Made by a program: the position numbers and the translations under genes. Under the pieces are notes generated by a model. It ran no database searches, had not been told where the DNA came from, and saw only the letters and a list, made by a program, of their open reading frames with translations. A DNA stretch of 64,000 nucleotides from Boswellia sacra (Eukaryota > Streptophyta > Magnoliopsida > Sapindales > Burseraceae). Positions 12,008 through 24,654 of the stretch are shown one piece after another; within the stretch, counting starts at the first letter, position 1, and the number at the start of each line of letters is the position of its first letter. The DNA lies in contig SNVD02014626.1 of the NCBI GenBank assembly GCA_013180625.2, forward strand, positions 1-64,000, given 5' to 3'.

Positions 12008-12560
12008 CACTACAACAAAAAAGACCTTTTATGTCGGTAAAAAAATGACATATATGACTATATATGTCGATTTTCTTGCGACATAAAGTGACCTGTCATA
12101 TATTCCTATACGTGTCACTTGGTCAAGCCGACACAAATTAATATAAAATATGTGTCATTCAGAAACAAACATGTATGGAGTAAATATTTGCCATTACGTG
12201 TCGCTTTCTATCAAATATGTGTCTGCTAGTAAGTGACACAAAAATTAGTGTCAGTCCCAAAACGACACATATATCAATTCATTTGTGTCACCTACAAGGT
12301 GACACCCTTAAATGTCATCCACGGAGTGACACAAATTTGTGACATAAGATTACATTGTGTCGTTTATTGGCCGACATTCCTTTGTGTCACCTATGAGTTA
12401 CATATGTGTCATTCACATAAAACTTGTTCGTATCGTTTTTCGGCCGACATGTATCTTTCTACACACATAATACGTGTCAGCCTTAATTTAGAATTAAGGC
12501 CGACATGTATTATATATTTTTTATTTTTAGAAATCTGATTTTATATGTGTATATATAAAC
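12008..12560 (+). mobile_element. Left end of a CACTA (En/Spm) transposon with subterminal repeats
   Basis: CACTACAACAAAAAAGACC at 12008 has the CACTA terminus. It is followed to about 12510 by a dense set of short direct and inverted copies of TGTGTC / GACACA (for example near 12113, 12131, 12235, 12262, 12304, 12330, 12358, 12404), the usual transposase-binding array of this superfamily. I found no matching right end (TTGTAGTG) in the window, so its extent is unknown. The frame at 12233-12538 is a repeat artefact. Confidence 0.75.
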
Positions 12561-12783
12561 AAGAACACCTAGACAGAAAAAATAATGCATCCAAATAATA
12601 AATATTTATAACTTACCAATTTGAGCTCAAATTTTATGAAAGTGATGCAATAGGATTAAGGCTAGATTAAAGAAGGAGGCAAGAGTTTATTGCTCAACTC
12701 TTGGGGTTAATTGCATGCAATGTATAACCCAATCAATTAGAAAACATCAACAAATAACAATTGCCTATCTCTAAGCAATCTGT

Positions 12784-14176
12784 GCAGACCTCAGGCTTTC
12801 CTGTTGACAGTACATGAACCAAAGATGACTTCCCCACATTGGGAGCTCCAACAAGACAGAGAGTAGGTGTCTGTAGATCAACCACTGGCATGGCCCGCAA
12901 AGTCTGTAAACCATAAAACAAATAAATATAATTGTCAAATATGACTGGTTGTAACATGATCAATTTATATCTATGTTTACAGCGAAACTACCGTAACCTT
13001 AAAATGAAAAAAGGCAACATCAGCAAAACTTATAAAGTGTTGGAAGATAACAATTAAAAAACAAAATAGAAGTAACTGGAGTGATTTACAATAAAGAGTC
13101 ACACAAAAATTTAAGAGCAATCACACAAAATAGAAGTAATTGGGGTGATAAACAAATTCATTCTCCAGTAAAGTGCATCAAAATGTGCTATACAAGGAAA
13201 AGTGTAAGTACAGAACATTGATGCACCACTCATCAATGAACTTTCTTCTACAGATTGCATGCACATAGTTATATATCTATTCAAATATGCACACATGCAA
13301 AAACTTAATAGCCTAGAATAGCTAAGAAAGCACTAAGAAGACAATATTCAAAATAAAAAATAAAAACTACGTAACTACACTTTCATTTAAAAGTATAGAT
13401 ACCTTAGCAACGTTTAATAAATCATCGACGACTCTTCCTTCATGATTAAAAATTCTCTCAAGCCTTTCCATTCCCTGCAAAAAGGAATCCTTGTGATTAT
13501 TTAATATTTATTGATATCAAGAAAACATGTATTCAGTATTCTGTAAGCATATAATACTAACCTCAATCAACCGTTCCTCTGCTCCCGCTTAGATGTAGAC
13601 TGCACGGAATCAAATAATATGCACTTACAACACAACTTATTTACTTATTTTTAAATAAGATTTGCATATTAAATTTATCATATATTAAGTAGTTAGCCTT
13701 CAAGCACATTAAAGGAGAACAAACAGATAGACAGCAAAGAGAAAGACATTGACAAAACATGAGGTAAAAACATGCACAAAAGCATGTTCTTGTCAATAAT
13801 TTCAACTAACAGTACCACACTTTGATTTCACTCAATCCAAAAATTAGGAGCATTCCCACCAGAGAATGAACTGGCTTTAGTTCTGAGCCTAGATGGCTAA
13901 CCTTAGCACAGAGAGAAGCATGTTCTTTTCCAACAGATACCAGCTTCTTCCTTAGAGCATCCACAGATTTGATAACCTGCATAAACACATTCAAAAGTCA
14001 TTATGTAACAACAAATCCTGTTAAAAGATAAATAATGCATTGAAAATAGTTTAGCTATCTTTTCATAGTTTCCATCCCTGAACGTCAACTCAATAAGAGA
14101 TCGTTCATAAGGGTGCAAAAAGTTTTCTATCACTGATTGCATCAGTTGTAACAACATACTTTGATAAATGTAGTAC
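12784..14176 (-). pseudogene. NOG1-like GTPase gene fragment (five exons with introns)
   Basis: Spliced on the minus strand, five exon pieces (14059-14176, 13902-13976, 13562-13599, 13403-13474, 12784-12903) read as part of a NOG1/Obg-type GTPase. They cover the helical N-terminal domain (HPYERSLIELTFRDGNYEK; SVDALRKKLVSVGKEHASLC; GMERLERIF) and the G1 P-loop (CLVGAPNVGKSS). Most junctions keep AG acceptors and GT donors. The copy is dead: one base is missing near 13584, the donor after the first exon is lost, and homology stops just after the P-loop so motifs G2-G5 are absent. Kept introns mean genomic capture, not a retrocopy. It lies just inside the 12008 CACTA end, which suggests transposon capture (inference). 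The closest relative is probably the plastid/nuclear NOG1-like family, from memory only. Confidence 0.78.
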
Positions 14177-15767
14177 CTGAAATTAGAAATTTATGTTCAA
14201 AAGTACAGAAGGAATTAGAAAAAAGAATGAAGCAACATTAAAGTTTTCGAATGAATTGTAAATAACAATATTCCAACATGTTAGGTTATCATATATACCG
14301 AGTACTATTGTAAATAATATATCAACTACTATCTTGATCACAAAAATTGCCTCAGAAGGTCTTAACACATAAAAGTTGGAAAACAGGTTTCTGTTGTACT
14401 TCTAGTCATTTTCTTGTGTATTGATTTCCTAAGTTCCCACTACTTAGAGCATAATGGGTAGCCTAACCTTTTAACCAAAAAAATTCAAAAAATAATCACA
14501 ATCCACATGCCACAATCACACTTAAATTCTAAACAAACAGGTAATATATAAATTTCTAGGATAAGAAAGCTATGCTCCACCTGTCTCTAATAATTTTCGA
14601 AGCTAGCATGCATGACTTGATGGAAAAGATAGAAGATGGAAAAAGGATGTGTGAACAATACTACCCAATGAAAAAACAATCAATGGTAGTCTAAGAAATC
14701 CAAAATATTTCATTATCTAGTCCACATCCAAACAATATCAAAACATAAGTAGTAGGTTATTATGTACCTTCAACAGCAGGCTCCTTAGTTGAATGACTGA
14801 AATTTAAAAAGATAGGGAGTATGAACTAATCCATCATTTTTTAGTATTCAAACTTGCCAACTACTAAGATTATGTAATTGAGATAAAAGAAAACATTTGT
14901 ACAACAAATACACGAATCAAGTAGATTAATTTACTTCAATGATTTCTGGGTACTCGAAAAAAAACAAGCCATAACAATCGTAAGAGAACAAAAGAGATAT
15001 AAAAAGAGTAGAAGAGAACGAAGTGTACGTGAGTTAACCATGGCTGGCTGCTACAACCCTAGTAGGAAACAACAAGTATAACAAACACAAGAGGTACCTC
15101 AAAACTAACTACAATATACCCAAGCAAAAGTAACCAACAACTAGAAACACAAGAGGCAAGATAAGGTCTAAATACCAGTAAAGCTAAATGACAAATACTT
15201 CAACCACTAGCATTTGAGTTGTGTCGGCAAAACAAACGAACTTCAAATAACTCCATTAGCTACTTCAATCATTAGTTCAATCAAACAAATGGTCATCTCC
15301 CAAAAAAAACTTCAAAAATTCACAAAACCTCTACCAACATTCTGACCATTAAAGTTCTAAGAATTCCCAGTCTGCTATATAACAAAAAGAGTGAATTCAT
15401 ATTCTCCTTCCCTCTATTGACTGTAGTCAGCAAGCTATATAAATTCATCCAAAAAAATTGTCAGTTTTCACTTTCTATTCCTCTAGAACTTCTTCACCCT
15501 GCAAATAATTTTATTTAATAAGTTAGAACATATTGAATATTCAATCTACACTGATAAGCACAAATGTTATAGAATTATGTAACCTGATTTTTTTATCTTC
15601 CTTTTTCCTTATATCAATCTCTTACAATCTTGGATACAAAGACAACCCATTCTGATCTGACCTCATTCATCTCCTCTATACTATAACTTTCTTTGTTGTT
15701 GAACTGAGATCATAATAAAATTTAAGTTAAGTACAACAATAAAATCAACATATAAGGAATATGGGTT
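14177..15767. other. Spacer, no gene recognised
   Basis: AT-rich sequence with no convincing exon on either strand. It may hold introns or upstream sequence of the NOG1-like fragment. No terminal repeat of a transposon was found. Confidence 0.4.
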
Positions 15768-16970
15768 CATACAAAAAAGTCACATGTCGGGACAAATTCT
15801 TTGTGACAGATTGTAAATTATGTCCCTATAAATAAATTATTGAGACATAGAATTATAACAGTCACAAGAGGGGCCTAATAATTTTGGCGCTTAAATTCCT
15901 GCCATAATTTTTACTTAATTAGAGACAATTTTTTATAATAGTCAATAAATCTGTCACAAAAAGTAAAAAAAATCATAAATTTACCAATTGTGACTATATT
16001 ATTTTGTCTCTAAATAATATAAAATTATAATATACATTAGTATTAGTTGCAAATTATTTTTTTTAAACATGACAAGTATCTTCTTTTCCCTAACAGTATT
16101 CTTCTTATATCACAATATAAAAATTTATTTCCTATTAGGATTCCTAAATTTATCGCCAAATCAATGATAAAAAATTTCAGATTATGCTAACTACTCCCTC
16201 GCAGCGAAACTTGAATCCCATCACAATCAAATAAGTCTTCTAATTACGCTTCTTCTTTCTTTCGTGTAAGTGGCCTCACTTTGACTTCACGCTTTACTGC
16301 CAGCCATCAACTATCCCTTTCTAGATTGTGTGGATAGGTGCCTTTTGCAAACATATTAAAAATTACTCCAGGTAATCGAAGTACTTTTTCGTAGTCTTAT
16401 TTTATTACACATGTTTTGATTGTTTGACAATTTTACTCAATGAAATTCTTATATATTTTATTATATATGTTTTGCAGCCAACACAGTTTTCAACCTTCCT
16501 CAAAACAAGTCTATATTTTATTAAAGAACTATTTTTTGTTAATTAATTTGATTATATTTTCGATTATTAATAATTTGGATCTTATTATGATTGAATGATT
16601 GTGTATGTTGAATTGATTTTGTAGTTTGTTATGTAACACTCATTGTTGGAGATCTTTTATCTTTCATTGACTTCCAAGTGTTTGTTTAAATGTCAAATTG
16701 AAATTAAAATCACGGTATGAGGAGTATTTTTTAGTGAAAGATTAATTTATTAATTATTTATAATATTTCTTTCTAGAGTCATGCTAGAATACGAAATCTT
16801 TCTTTTGGTGCTGAATTTAGGTTGTTAAATAATTCTAACATGATCGATCTTTACTAGAATTGGACCAATTTAATTCTTTTATAATTCAATAGTGAAAAAA
16901 GTGACTACCTCCTTTTTTTTTTTCAAGGATTTCAATTATTTTTGTTTAAATCTCCATCAATTTTGTCCAG

Positions 16971-17129
16971 GTTCCAAAGGAAAAGGAAAAGCTTGTAGCT
17001 CTCCAAGCAAGGCTAGGACAACCTTTTCTTGTAGATTCTTACAATAAAGCCAGGAAAGAGTTAGACCCTAATAGAATTCTATCCAATAACATGCTAGGAA
17101 AGCTCTTCCCTTTATCAGATACCATCTGA
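16971..17129 (+). pseudogene. Last exon of L-galactono-1,4-lactone dehydrogenase (captured fragment)
   Basis: After a good splice acceptor (TTTTGTCCAG at 16961-16970), 52 codons plus TGA read as the C-terminus of plant GLDH, with LVALQARLGQPF and the diagnostic YNKARKELDPNRILSNN followed by KLFP. GLDH is the inner-mitochondrial-membrane enzyme of the last step of ascorbate synthesis. Only this exon is present; the FAD domain and upstream exons were not found. The exon is intact to its own stop, but without the rest it cannot make enzyme. The retained acceptor shows it came from genomic DNA. Confidence 0.82.
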
Positions 17130-19348
17130 TAAATTTGTAGGTTAGTTCTTTGTTCATATACTGTCAATTTAAATGCTTGTTGTTTGTTTTCTTTTTATCG
17201 AATTATCATGAGGGTCCTTGGCCTTATGATATTGGTTATATATCAGATAGAAATAAGCAATGAGATATGACAAAAGCACATTCTTTTTTTCCCGCTAGTT
17301 ACAAATGTAATCCAAATGGCTTATTGTAAAGGAGTGGATTACTTTATTCCACCAAAAGCACATGTCACACTCTCTTAATCAACTTTGACAGGTTGCTTGG
17401 ATGCAAGTAATGACGCAACCTTTCTCTTCCTCACAATAAGCCACCTGGATTAGATTTGTATAATTCACTCTAAAAAGTCAATGGCTACTAAGTTTTTATA
17501 AATTAATTATCTGCTGATTTATAAAATTGACTATGGAAACCAGCATTGTAGCTTAGGTATAGTTTAGTTTGTGCTTCCTTGTTTAACTTATGCTTAATTT
17601 TACTTTCTCTATTTAATTGTTAATGAAAGATTAATTTTTCGGGGGGCTTTTCAAAGTTTAATTTTGTTTAAAGTTTAATATGCACATGTGACTTAATGGT
17701 TAAAGTTATTGTTTATAAATGTTAATTATTATTTAATTGTGAACTTTAAATAATAAATTATTTAATTTGTCAAATAATTGAAATAATAATTAACTATTTT
17801 CTTAATATTTTTAATATTTATATTAAATGAACGATTTAATAAAATTTCAATTGCTCTTAAATTTATTAATTTTTATTAAATTTAAAGTTTTTTTCTCAAA
17901 TTACAACGTACGAGGGAGGCAAAGCGCTATCTTTGTGGTAAACAGTAGAAATATAATCATATCAAAAATCATTTTCACTAATGGGTTTAGTAAATTTCTT
18001 TTCTATTTTTAGGTTCATATTTCGGAATTGGTCCAACTATTTAGGCAATTATTTTCTCCAAAGGTCTTATTGATACGTGGAAGTTCATTATAAGAAAGCC
18101 GAGGTACATTCTTTAAGAGATACTTAAATTTCATTCTTTTTTGTGAAAACATAATTGCTTGGTCAATATTATTTTTTATATTTATGAATTAGAAATATGT
18201 GATACTTGTTTGATGGTTTCTTTACCATGAATCTACTGTATGCTACTTTCAATTGGTTATGCTTGTAATGATTTTACGTTATGTAACTTACTTTTTATTG
18301 AATTGTTAGCAAAAGTAATTAGATTTTGATATAGTATCTTGTGTGAGCTAGTTTGTTTCTTGAAATATTACATATATTTAAGGTCCATAGCTTTAGGAAC
18401 CAATTGATGTGGGATACTTAGTGCCTTGCTCTTATTAATGAACTTTTCAAGGCAGAATTTTGTCTATGGGAGAGGCAAAGCATTATATGGCGGTAAACAA
18501 TGAAAATCATGCATAGAGAATTCATGTTTCCATAGTTGTCTCAGTTGATGCCCACCAGACTTCTTTACTTACCTTTGTTTTAGTAGAAACTATAGTGCCT
18601 CATACATCAATTATAAATCTTAAAAGAGAAAATTAATTACTACACGATGTAGAAGGTAATAATTTCATGAAAACATCAAAATAAATATATTAAAAATTGT
18701 AAAAATTGTTTTGAGCATTTTACATATAATTAAAAATTTAAAAATATTTTATAAATTAATTTTAATTCAATTTTTATTTATTAACAAATAATATATGAAG
18801 AAGCTGCGTTTATAATTAATAAAACATGGATGATTTAATGATAAACATATTTAATTTGAAATAAATTAATGTATGATAAATTAATGATAGTCAACTATTT
18901 AATGTTTAAAAACTTTCAACTAAATATTAGATTAAAAGGCTTATTAAGATAGATAAAAAGCATGTTAAATACCCCTATTAAAATTGTATTTCATTTAATA
19001 ATCCAATAATATTTTCATAATTTAGCTATTCAATTGAATAAAAAAATGGTTAATTAAATATTGGATAGTAAATTTTATTTATTAAAATTAAAAGTTGAAT
19101 TAAATAATTAAATTTTTATACATTTTAATTTTAAAAAAATAATAATGGAATTTGAACTTCTTAGACATGTAAATATGCATGCTCTATGCACAGTCATGCT
19201 ATATCTTAAAAAAAATTAATTCAATCAATTAACACCAATTTAGAGTCATTATTCATCATCTTCCCTTAATTTTATTCCACAAATTGCTCACAATTTGGTA
19301 TTTTTCAGTTGAATCTCACAATCATATACCCGTGAATTCAATCATCTT
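17130..19348. other. AT-rich spacer, probable CACTA 5' region
   Basis: No gene seen. Two short related segments stand out: 17908-17955 and 18468-18511 share GGGAGGCAAAGC / GGAGAGGCAAAGC followed by GGTAAACA and GAAAT. They may be duplicated remnants of one exon. Confidence 0.4.
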
Positions 19349-22300
19349 ATGGATAAGAGTTGGATTCATGCATCAAGAGTGAGCCAAACACTTGTATCGG
19401 GTGTTACTCAATTCCTCGACTTTGCTTTTACTAATGCTCCAAGTGGAAGGATCAAATGTCCGTGTAAAATTTGTAACAACGTGTATCGTCATGATAGAGA
19501 TATTGTTAAGGAACATATGATATGCAACGGGGTAGACATTAGGTACCTTGGGAATGTATGGATATACCATGGTGAGCTTGAGTTGATAGATGAAAATACA
19601 AATAATGAAATTGAAGATCAATTAGATGATATGCATGGGATGCTACATGGTGCATTTGGTTTCGCCGATAACGATGTCGGTGGTGGTCTTGATACCTTTG
19701 ATGATATGGCACCTGAACATAATGAGGTTCCAAATCATGATGCGGAGACATTTTTCAAATTATTGAAAGATGTCGAGCAAGAATTGTACCCAGGCTATAA
19801 GAAATTTACAAAACTCTCATTCCTTGTTTGGTTATTCCATATTAAGTGTCTAAATGGGCTGACTGATAAAGCTGTAACAATGTTACTTAAGTTATTCAAA
19901 GTGGCACTACCTAAAGGCGAGACCTTACCTAATTCATTCTATCAGACAAAGAAAATAATCACTGATTTAGGTCTTGGTATAAAAAAATTGATGCTTATCC
20001 TAATGATTGCATATTATATTGGAAAGATAAAGCCCAAGCTTCTGAATGTTCTGTGTGTGGTACTTCTGGTTGGAAACATGTTACTGAAGAGTCTGATACT
20101 AGTCGTAAGATTCCTGCTAAGATTTTACGACACTTTCCTTTTATACCTAGGCTTCAAAGATATTTTATGTCACAAAAAATAGCATCATTTGTGCAATGGC
20201 ATGCAAGGGATCGTGTTAAGGATGGTATGCTAAGATATCCTGCTGATTCAGAAGCTTGGAAAAGCTTTGATCAGCATTACCCAAGCTTTGCTATAGATCC
20301 TTGCAATGTGAGATTAGGGTTAGCAAGTGATGGTTTCAACCCGTTTGGAACAATGAGTTTAGCCCACAGTACGTGGCCTGTGGTCTTAACGATTTACAAT
20401 TTGCCACCATGGATGTGTATGAAGAAACCCAATTTTATTATGACATTGCTTATTCCTGGTCCTCATGCTCCTGGAAACGATATTGATGTCTATTTACAAC
20501 CTTTAATAGATGAGTTAAAGGAACTATGGGAGAATGGCGTAAGAAAATTTGATGCTGTAACGAATGAGAATTTTAGTATGCATGCTGCATTATTGTGGAC
20601 TATTAGTGACTTTCCAGCATATGCCAACTTGTCAGGATGGAGTACTAAAGGTCGTTTTGCTTGTCCTTATTGTAAGTACACTGTTTATCGTAGGCTAAAA
20701 CATTGGCGTAAATTTTGTTATTTAGGCCATCAACGTTTCTTGGATGGTAATGCTTCGACTCCATTGACTGTGACTGACATATGGGAAGAGATAAGCTCAA
20801 TTAGTATGACATATGGGAAAAACAAAATAGGCAATAGTAGTTCTAAACGAAAACGAGATGACATTGATAGTGTAACTTGGAAGAAAAAGAGTATTTTCTT
20901 TATGCTCCCATATTGGCAACATAACCTTGTGCGTCACAATTTAGATGTCATGCATATTGAAAAAAACATTTGTGACAGCATCATTGGGACATTACTGAAT
21001 ATTGAGGGAAAATTGAAAGATAACTTAAAAGCACGTCTTGATATGAAAGACATGGGTACAAGATCATCTCTACATCCTAGGGTTGTTAGAAAAAAAACTT
21101 TCTTACCTCCAGCTTCTTTCACAATGACTCGAAATGAAAAAGACATCTTTTGTAGAGTCCTATCAAATGTGAAAGTTCCTGATGGTTACTCAGCAAATAT
21201 CTTAAGATGTGTGAATCTTAAACAACAAAAAACTTCTGGATTGAAAAGTCATGATTACCATATATTAATGCAACAACTTCTCCCTTTGGCTTTAAGAAGA
21301 GCTTTGCCTAAAAATGTTAGGTTAGTGTTAATTGAGTTGTCCAACTTTTTTAGAGAATTATGCTCTAAAGTTGGCTTAGTGGATGAGTACAATCAACTTA
21401 ACTCTCGAGTAGCTCTAACACTTTGTCATCTCGAACGCATATTTCCACCATCCTTCTTTGATATAATGATGCATTTACCAATTCATTTAGCTTATGAGGC
21501 AAAAGTTACTGGGCCTGTGCAATATCGATGGATGTATCCAATTGAAAGGTATTTGTATATACTAAGAATACTTTTAATATTAACAATTATGCATATTGAA
21601 AAATGTTAAACTAACAAATAAAATATCTATGTGTTATAGGTATCTGCATACCTTAAAGTCATATGTGTGGAATAACCAGAAGTATCTATAACAGAAAGGT
21701 ATCTTGCTGATGAGTGCTTAACATTTTGCTCCCGTTATTTAGTTAATATAGAAACAAGATTCAATCGACCATCTAGAAATGATTATAATGAGGATGAAGA
21801 TGGTGATGTAGGAGAGAAGTTATCACTTTTTAAAAAAATTGGTAAAGAAATGGGGGAAGTAAAGTCAGTAATCTTAGATCCACACATTTTGGAGCAAGCA
21901 CACAGATATGTGTTGTTTAATTGCGATGAAGCTGCACCATTTATTCAGTAAGTTTTCTGGTATATTTTTACCTTAATTTTTTGCTTTATAATATTAATGA
22001 TCTAGGTTATTAATCACAATGTATGCTTGGCAGACAACATCTTCAGATTGTCAAAAATGAAAATCGTCGTGCACGACAAATTGACATTTCTCGCACTCAT
22101 ACTAAGAATTTTGCAAAATGTTTTAAAACTGAGGTACTAATTTCAAATTTTGACACACACACACACACACATATATAAAAATTCACTAACTTTTGTAAAC
22201 TGATGAAATAGGCAATGCGATTAGCTACACAAGGTGATCATCGTCTAACCGATGATCTTATGTAGTTGTCTCAAGGACCTAACAAAACACCATCAAAATT

Positions 22301-22774
22301 TCAAAAGTACAAGACAAATGGATTTAGGTTTCGAACTAAAAAGATTGACAAAAAAAGGAAGACACAAAATAGTGGTGTGGTTGTTATAGCGAAAACATCA
22401 AGTTTTGCTAGTGTTAAAGACTGAAGTCCAATTTCAAGAGACGTTACATACTTTGGGCAGTTAAAGGATGTCATTATGTTAGACTATTATGATGAGAAAA
22501 GAAGAGTTGCTCTTTTTGAGTGTGATTGGGTTGATGTAAATTCTACAAGAGGCATTAAAAAGGATGAGTTAGGTTTCACCCTTGTGAATCTTAATTGCTT
22601 ATTGAATATTGAGGAGTCATTTGTTCTTGCATCTCAAGCAGTCCAAGTGTTTTATGTAGAAGATGTTGTTGACACAGGGTGGCATGTTGCTATCATTACA
22701 AAACCGAGAGACTTGTTTCAAATGGATGAGAATGGGAAGGCAAATGATGAAGATGTGGTAGTGGACAATGAATC
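19349..22774 (+). pseudogene. CACTA transposase of the TNP2 family, broken and truncated
   Basis: In order: the N-terminal transposase-associated zinc domain (from MDKSWI at 19349; CPCKICNN), the TNP2 catalytic domain (about 19780-21050, including PGPHAPGNDIDVYLQPL and NLDVMHIEKNICDSIIGTLL), DUF4218 (about 21370-21560, MMHLPIHLAYEAKVTGPVQY) and DUF4216 (22476-22720, DWVDVN, VNLNC). Introns lie at about 21555-21640, 21948-22033 and 22135-22211. Breaks: one base lost near 19978 (frameshift), a stop in the exon near 21690, and stops near 22263 and 22421. The end is cut by the Tekay LTR at 22775. The protein would bind CACTA ends and cut DNA; this copy is inactive. Confidence 0.9.
22152..22176. 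repeat. Short (CA)n(TA)n microsatellite
   Basis: A CA run followed by TA steps lies in an intron of the transposase pseudogene. It has no visible function. Confidence 0.8.
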
Positions 22775-24606
22775 TGTCACGCCCTAACATCTCTTATTTA
22801 GAGATTTTAGGGGTGATTGAATAAGAATTTATAAAAAATTACGTCATCCAAATCTCATTAAATTGTTTTCTTTTTTTTTTTTTCAATTATGTGTATATAT
22901 ATATCACAAAAATTCATTACAACTTATGACTATTTGTTCAAAATTAATTTTACATACATTGGTGACTAAAATCAATATATCAGTTAATAGTCACCTAACG
23001 AAATCTCCCATTACAAAATAGGAGGACCAAGACAGTCCCCAAAAAAATCATTATATGCATGCAGACTCCAGACTCCCTAAGAAAGCTCTGGAACATCGCT
23101 AGGATGAGCATCCTTCTGTGTACCTGTGGAGGGAGGGGGTGAGCATAAAGCCTAGTAGAAAAATTCTAACATTATACTAAATCATACGCATTCCACAAAT
23201 ATTCAATCACAGAATTAGACATCCAATAATAATAGATCAAATAATTATGTTCTTTCGCACAAAATATCATTATATTCATGTTCCCTTTGGATCCGTATAC
23301 AGAACGACTCATCCAAGGTCTAACACATCATATTGTTATATTCGTGTTCCCCTTAGATCCATATACAGAACGGCCCATCCAAGGTCCAACACATCATATC
23401 GTTATATTCGTGTTCCCTTTGGATCCGTATACAGAACGGCCCATCAAAGGTCCAACACATCATATCGTTATATTCGTGTTCCCCTTGGATCCGTATACAG
23501 AACGACCCATCCAAGGTCTAACACATCATATCGTTATATTCGTGTTCCCCTTGGATCCGTATATAGAACGGCTTATCCAAGGTCCAATACTAAGAATATA
23601 ATATTCGCATTCTTCTTGGATCCGTATACAAAACGGCCCATCCAAGGTCCAATATATACATTAACAACCTTTCAATATCATTACTATGATAAATCTCAAG
23701 AAAATATGATTTTTATGCAAAATCCAGGACTTTTTGGGAAGTGTATAGTCGATTTGGGGTGGTTCTGTAATTTCGCTCGACACTGTTCACTCGACACTTG
23801 ACACTGTTCACTCGACTGTAAAGTGTCGAGTGGTATCGAGAGAAATGGCAGAAACTAAATTCGGCCATGCAAACCTGTTACATTAAGTCGGTTTCCCCAT
23901 TTCCATTTCCAGATTTTGACCTCTTAATTTCAAAAATTCACCAAAAATCCATTTTAACTCCAAATTCAACGAAATCAATGGCTAATTAAAGCTTATTACG
24001 TCTATTCTCTAAAACAAATGAGGAATCATGCAATTCTCAATCCAAAAAAAATGCATCAACTCAATCAACACAAGACAGTCACATGAATTACACTTCTCAC
24101 AAAACCATCTCTACTTCCCTTCATCAACACTTAAATTTCACGCATAATTCCTCATTCAACTATAACAATCAACTTACAATAAGTAGTTTCACTCATAATT
24201 CATCATCCAAGCAACCAAGAAATTAAGTTAAAACAAGTCACATGCATAACAACTAATATCAATTTAACAATAAAACACACAATATGAATTAAGTATAGTG
24301 TTAGAAACCCCTACATGTTTTCCAAGCTAAACTTCTTTGAAATTTTTCCTCTCCTTCTTCCCTCTCTTTTTTCTTCTTCTTTTTCTCTTCTTCTCCTCCT
24401 AGAACCGTGACCTCTTCTCTCCCTTCTTCTTCTTTTTTTTTTTTTTCCCTTCCTTCCCCTTCATTCTAGAAAATCCTTTCTTTTCTACATATAAGGCCCT
24501 AACTCATGGGCCTAAATCCACACACTATCCAACCCACTAATCCTTAACAATTTTTTTTTACAATACATAAATGCATACATATCAATATTTTTTTTGAAAT
24601 TCCACA
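22775..24606 (-). repeat. 3' LTR of the Tekay-like element
   Basis: Starts TGTCACGCCC and ends GAAATTCCACA on the plus strand, about 1.83 kb. Next to its inner edge the minus strand shows the polypurine tract AGGAGGGTAGG and the sequence TTTCGAGGACGAAATTT, which closes pol in many plant chromoviruses. It contains a 66-bp minisatellite (23269-23656) and a pyrimidine-rich stretch (24340-24480). Confidence 0.8.
23269..23656. repeat. 66-bp minisatellite in the Tekay LTR
   Basis: Six units. GTTATATTCGTGTTCC recurs at 23335, 23401, 23467 and 23533, exactly 66 bases apart, with TACAGAACGGCCCATCCAAG in each. Because 66 is a multiple of three, long open frames appear here (23247-23801 and 23278-23601); they are repeat artefacts, not genes. 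Confidence 0.93.
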
Positions 24607-24654
24607 ACCTACCCTCCTAAAAAAAATTTCGTCCTCGAAATTTGAAAATATGAG

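Larger units (their letters stand above)
15768..22774 (+). mobile_element. Truncated CACTA transposon carrying TNP2 and a GLDH fragment
   Basis: Proposed unit. A degenerate CACTA-like end (CATACAAAAAAGTCAC at 15768) is followed by subterminal repeats of the type GGGACAAATT, TTGTGACAG and GTCTCTAAAT up to about 16015. After it come a host-gene exon (16971-17129) and the TNP2 transposase pseudogene (19349-22774). The right end is missing because a Tekay element starts at 22775, inside the transposase C-terminal region. Linking the 15768 end to this transposase is inference; the 12008 end is the alternative. Confidence 0.55.

Noticed and set aside
12233..12538. 101-codon plus-strand frame
   Set aside because: It is made of CACTA subterminal TGTGTC/GACACA repeats and is not a gene.
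12008..22774. One single CACTA element from 12008 to the transposase
   Set aside because: A second, different left-type end and subterminal array at 15768 lies closer to TNP2, and no right end exists to decide; left as an alternative only.
23247..23801. 184-codon repetitive protein
   Set aside because: The 66-bp LTR minisatellite is a multiple of three, which keeps the frames open; there is no start context or homology.
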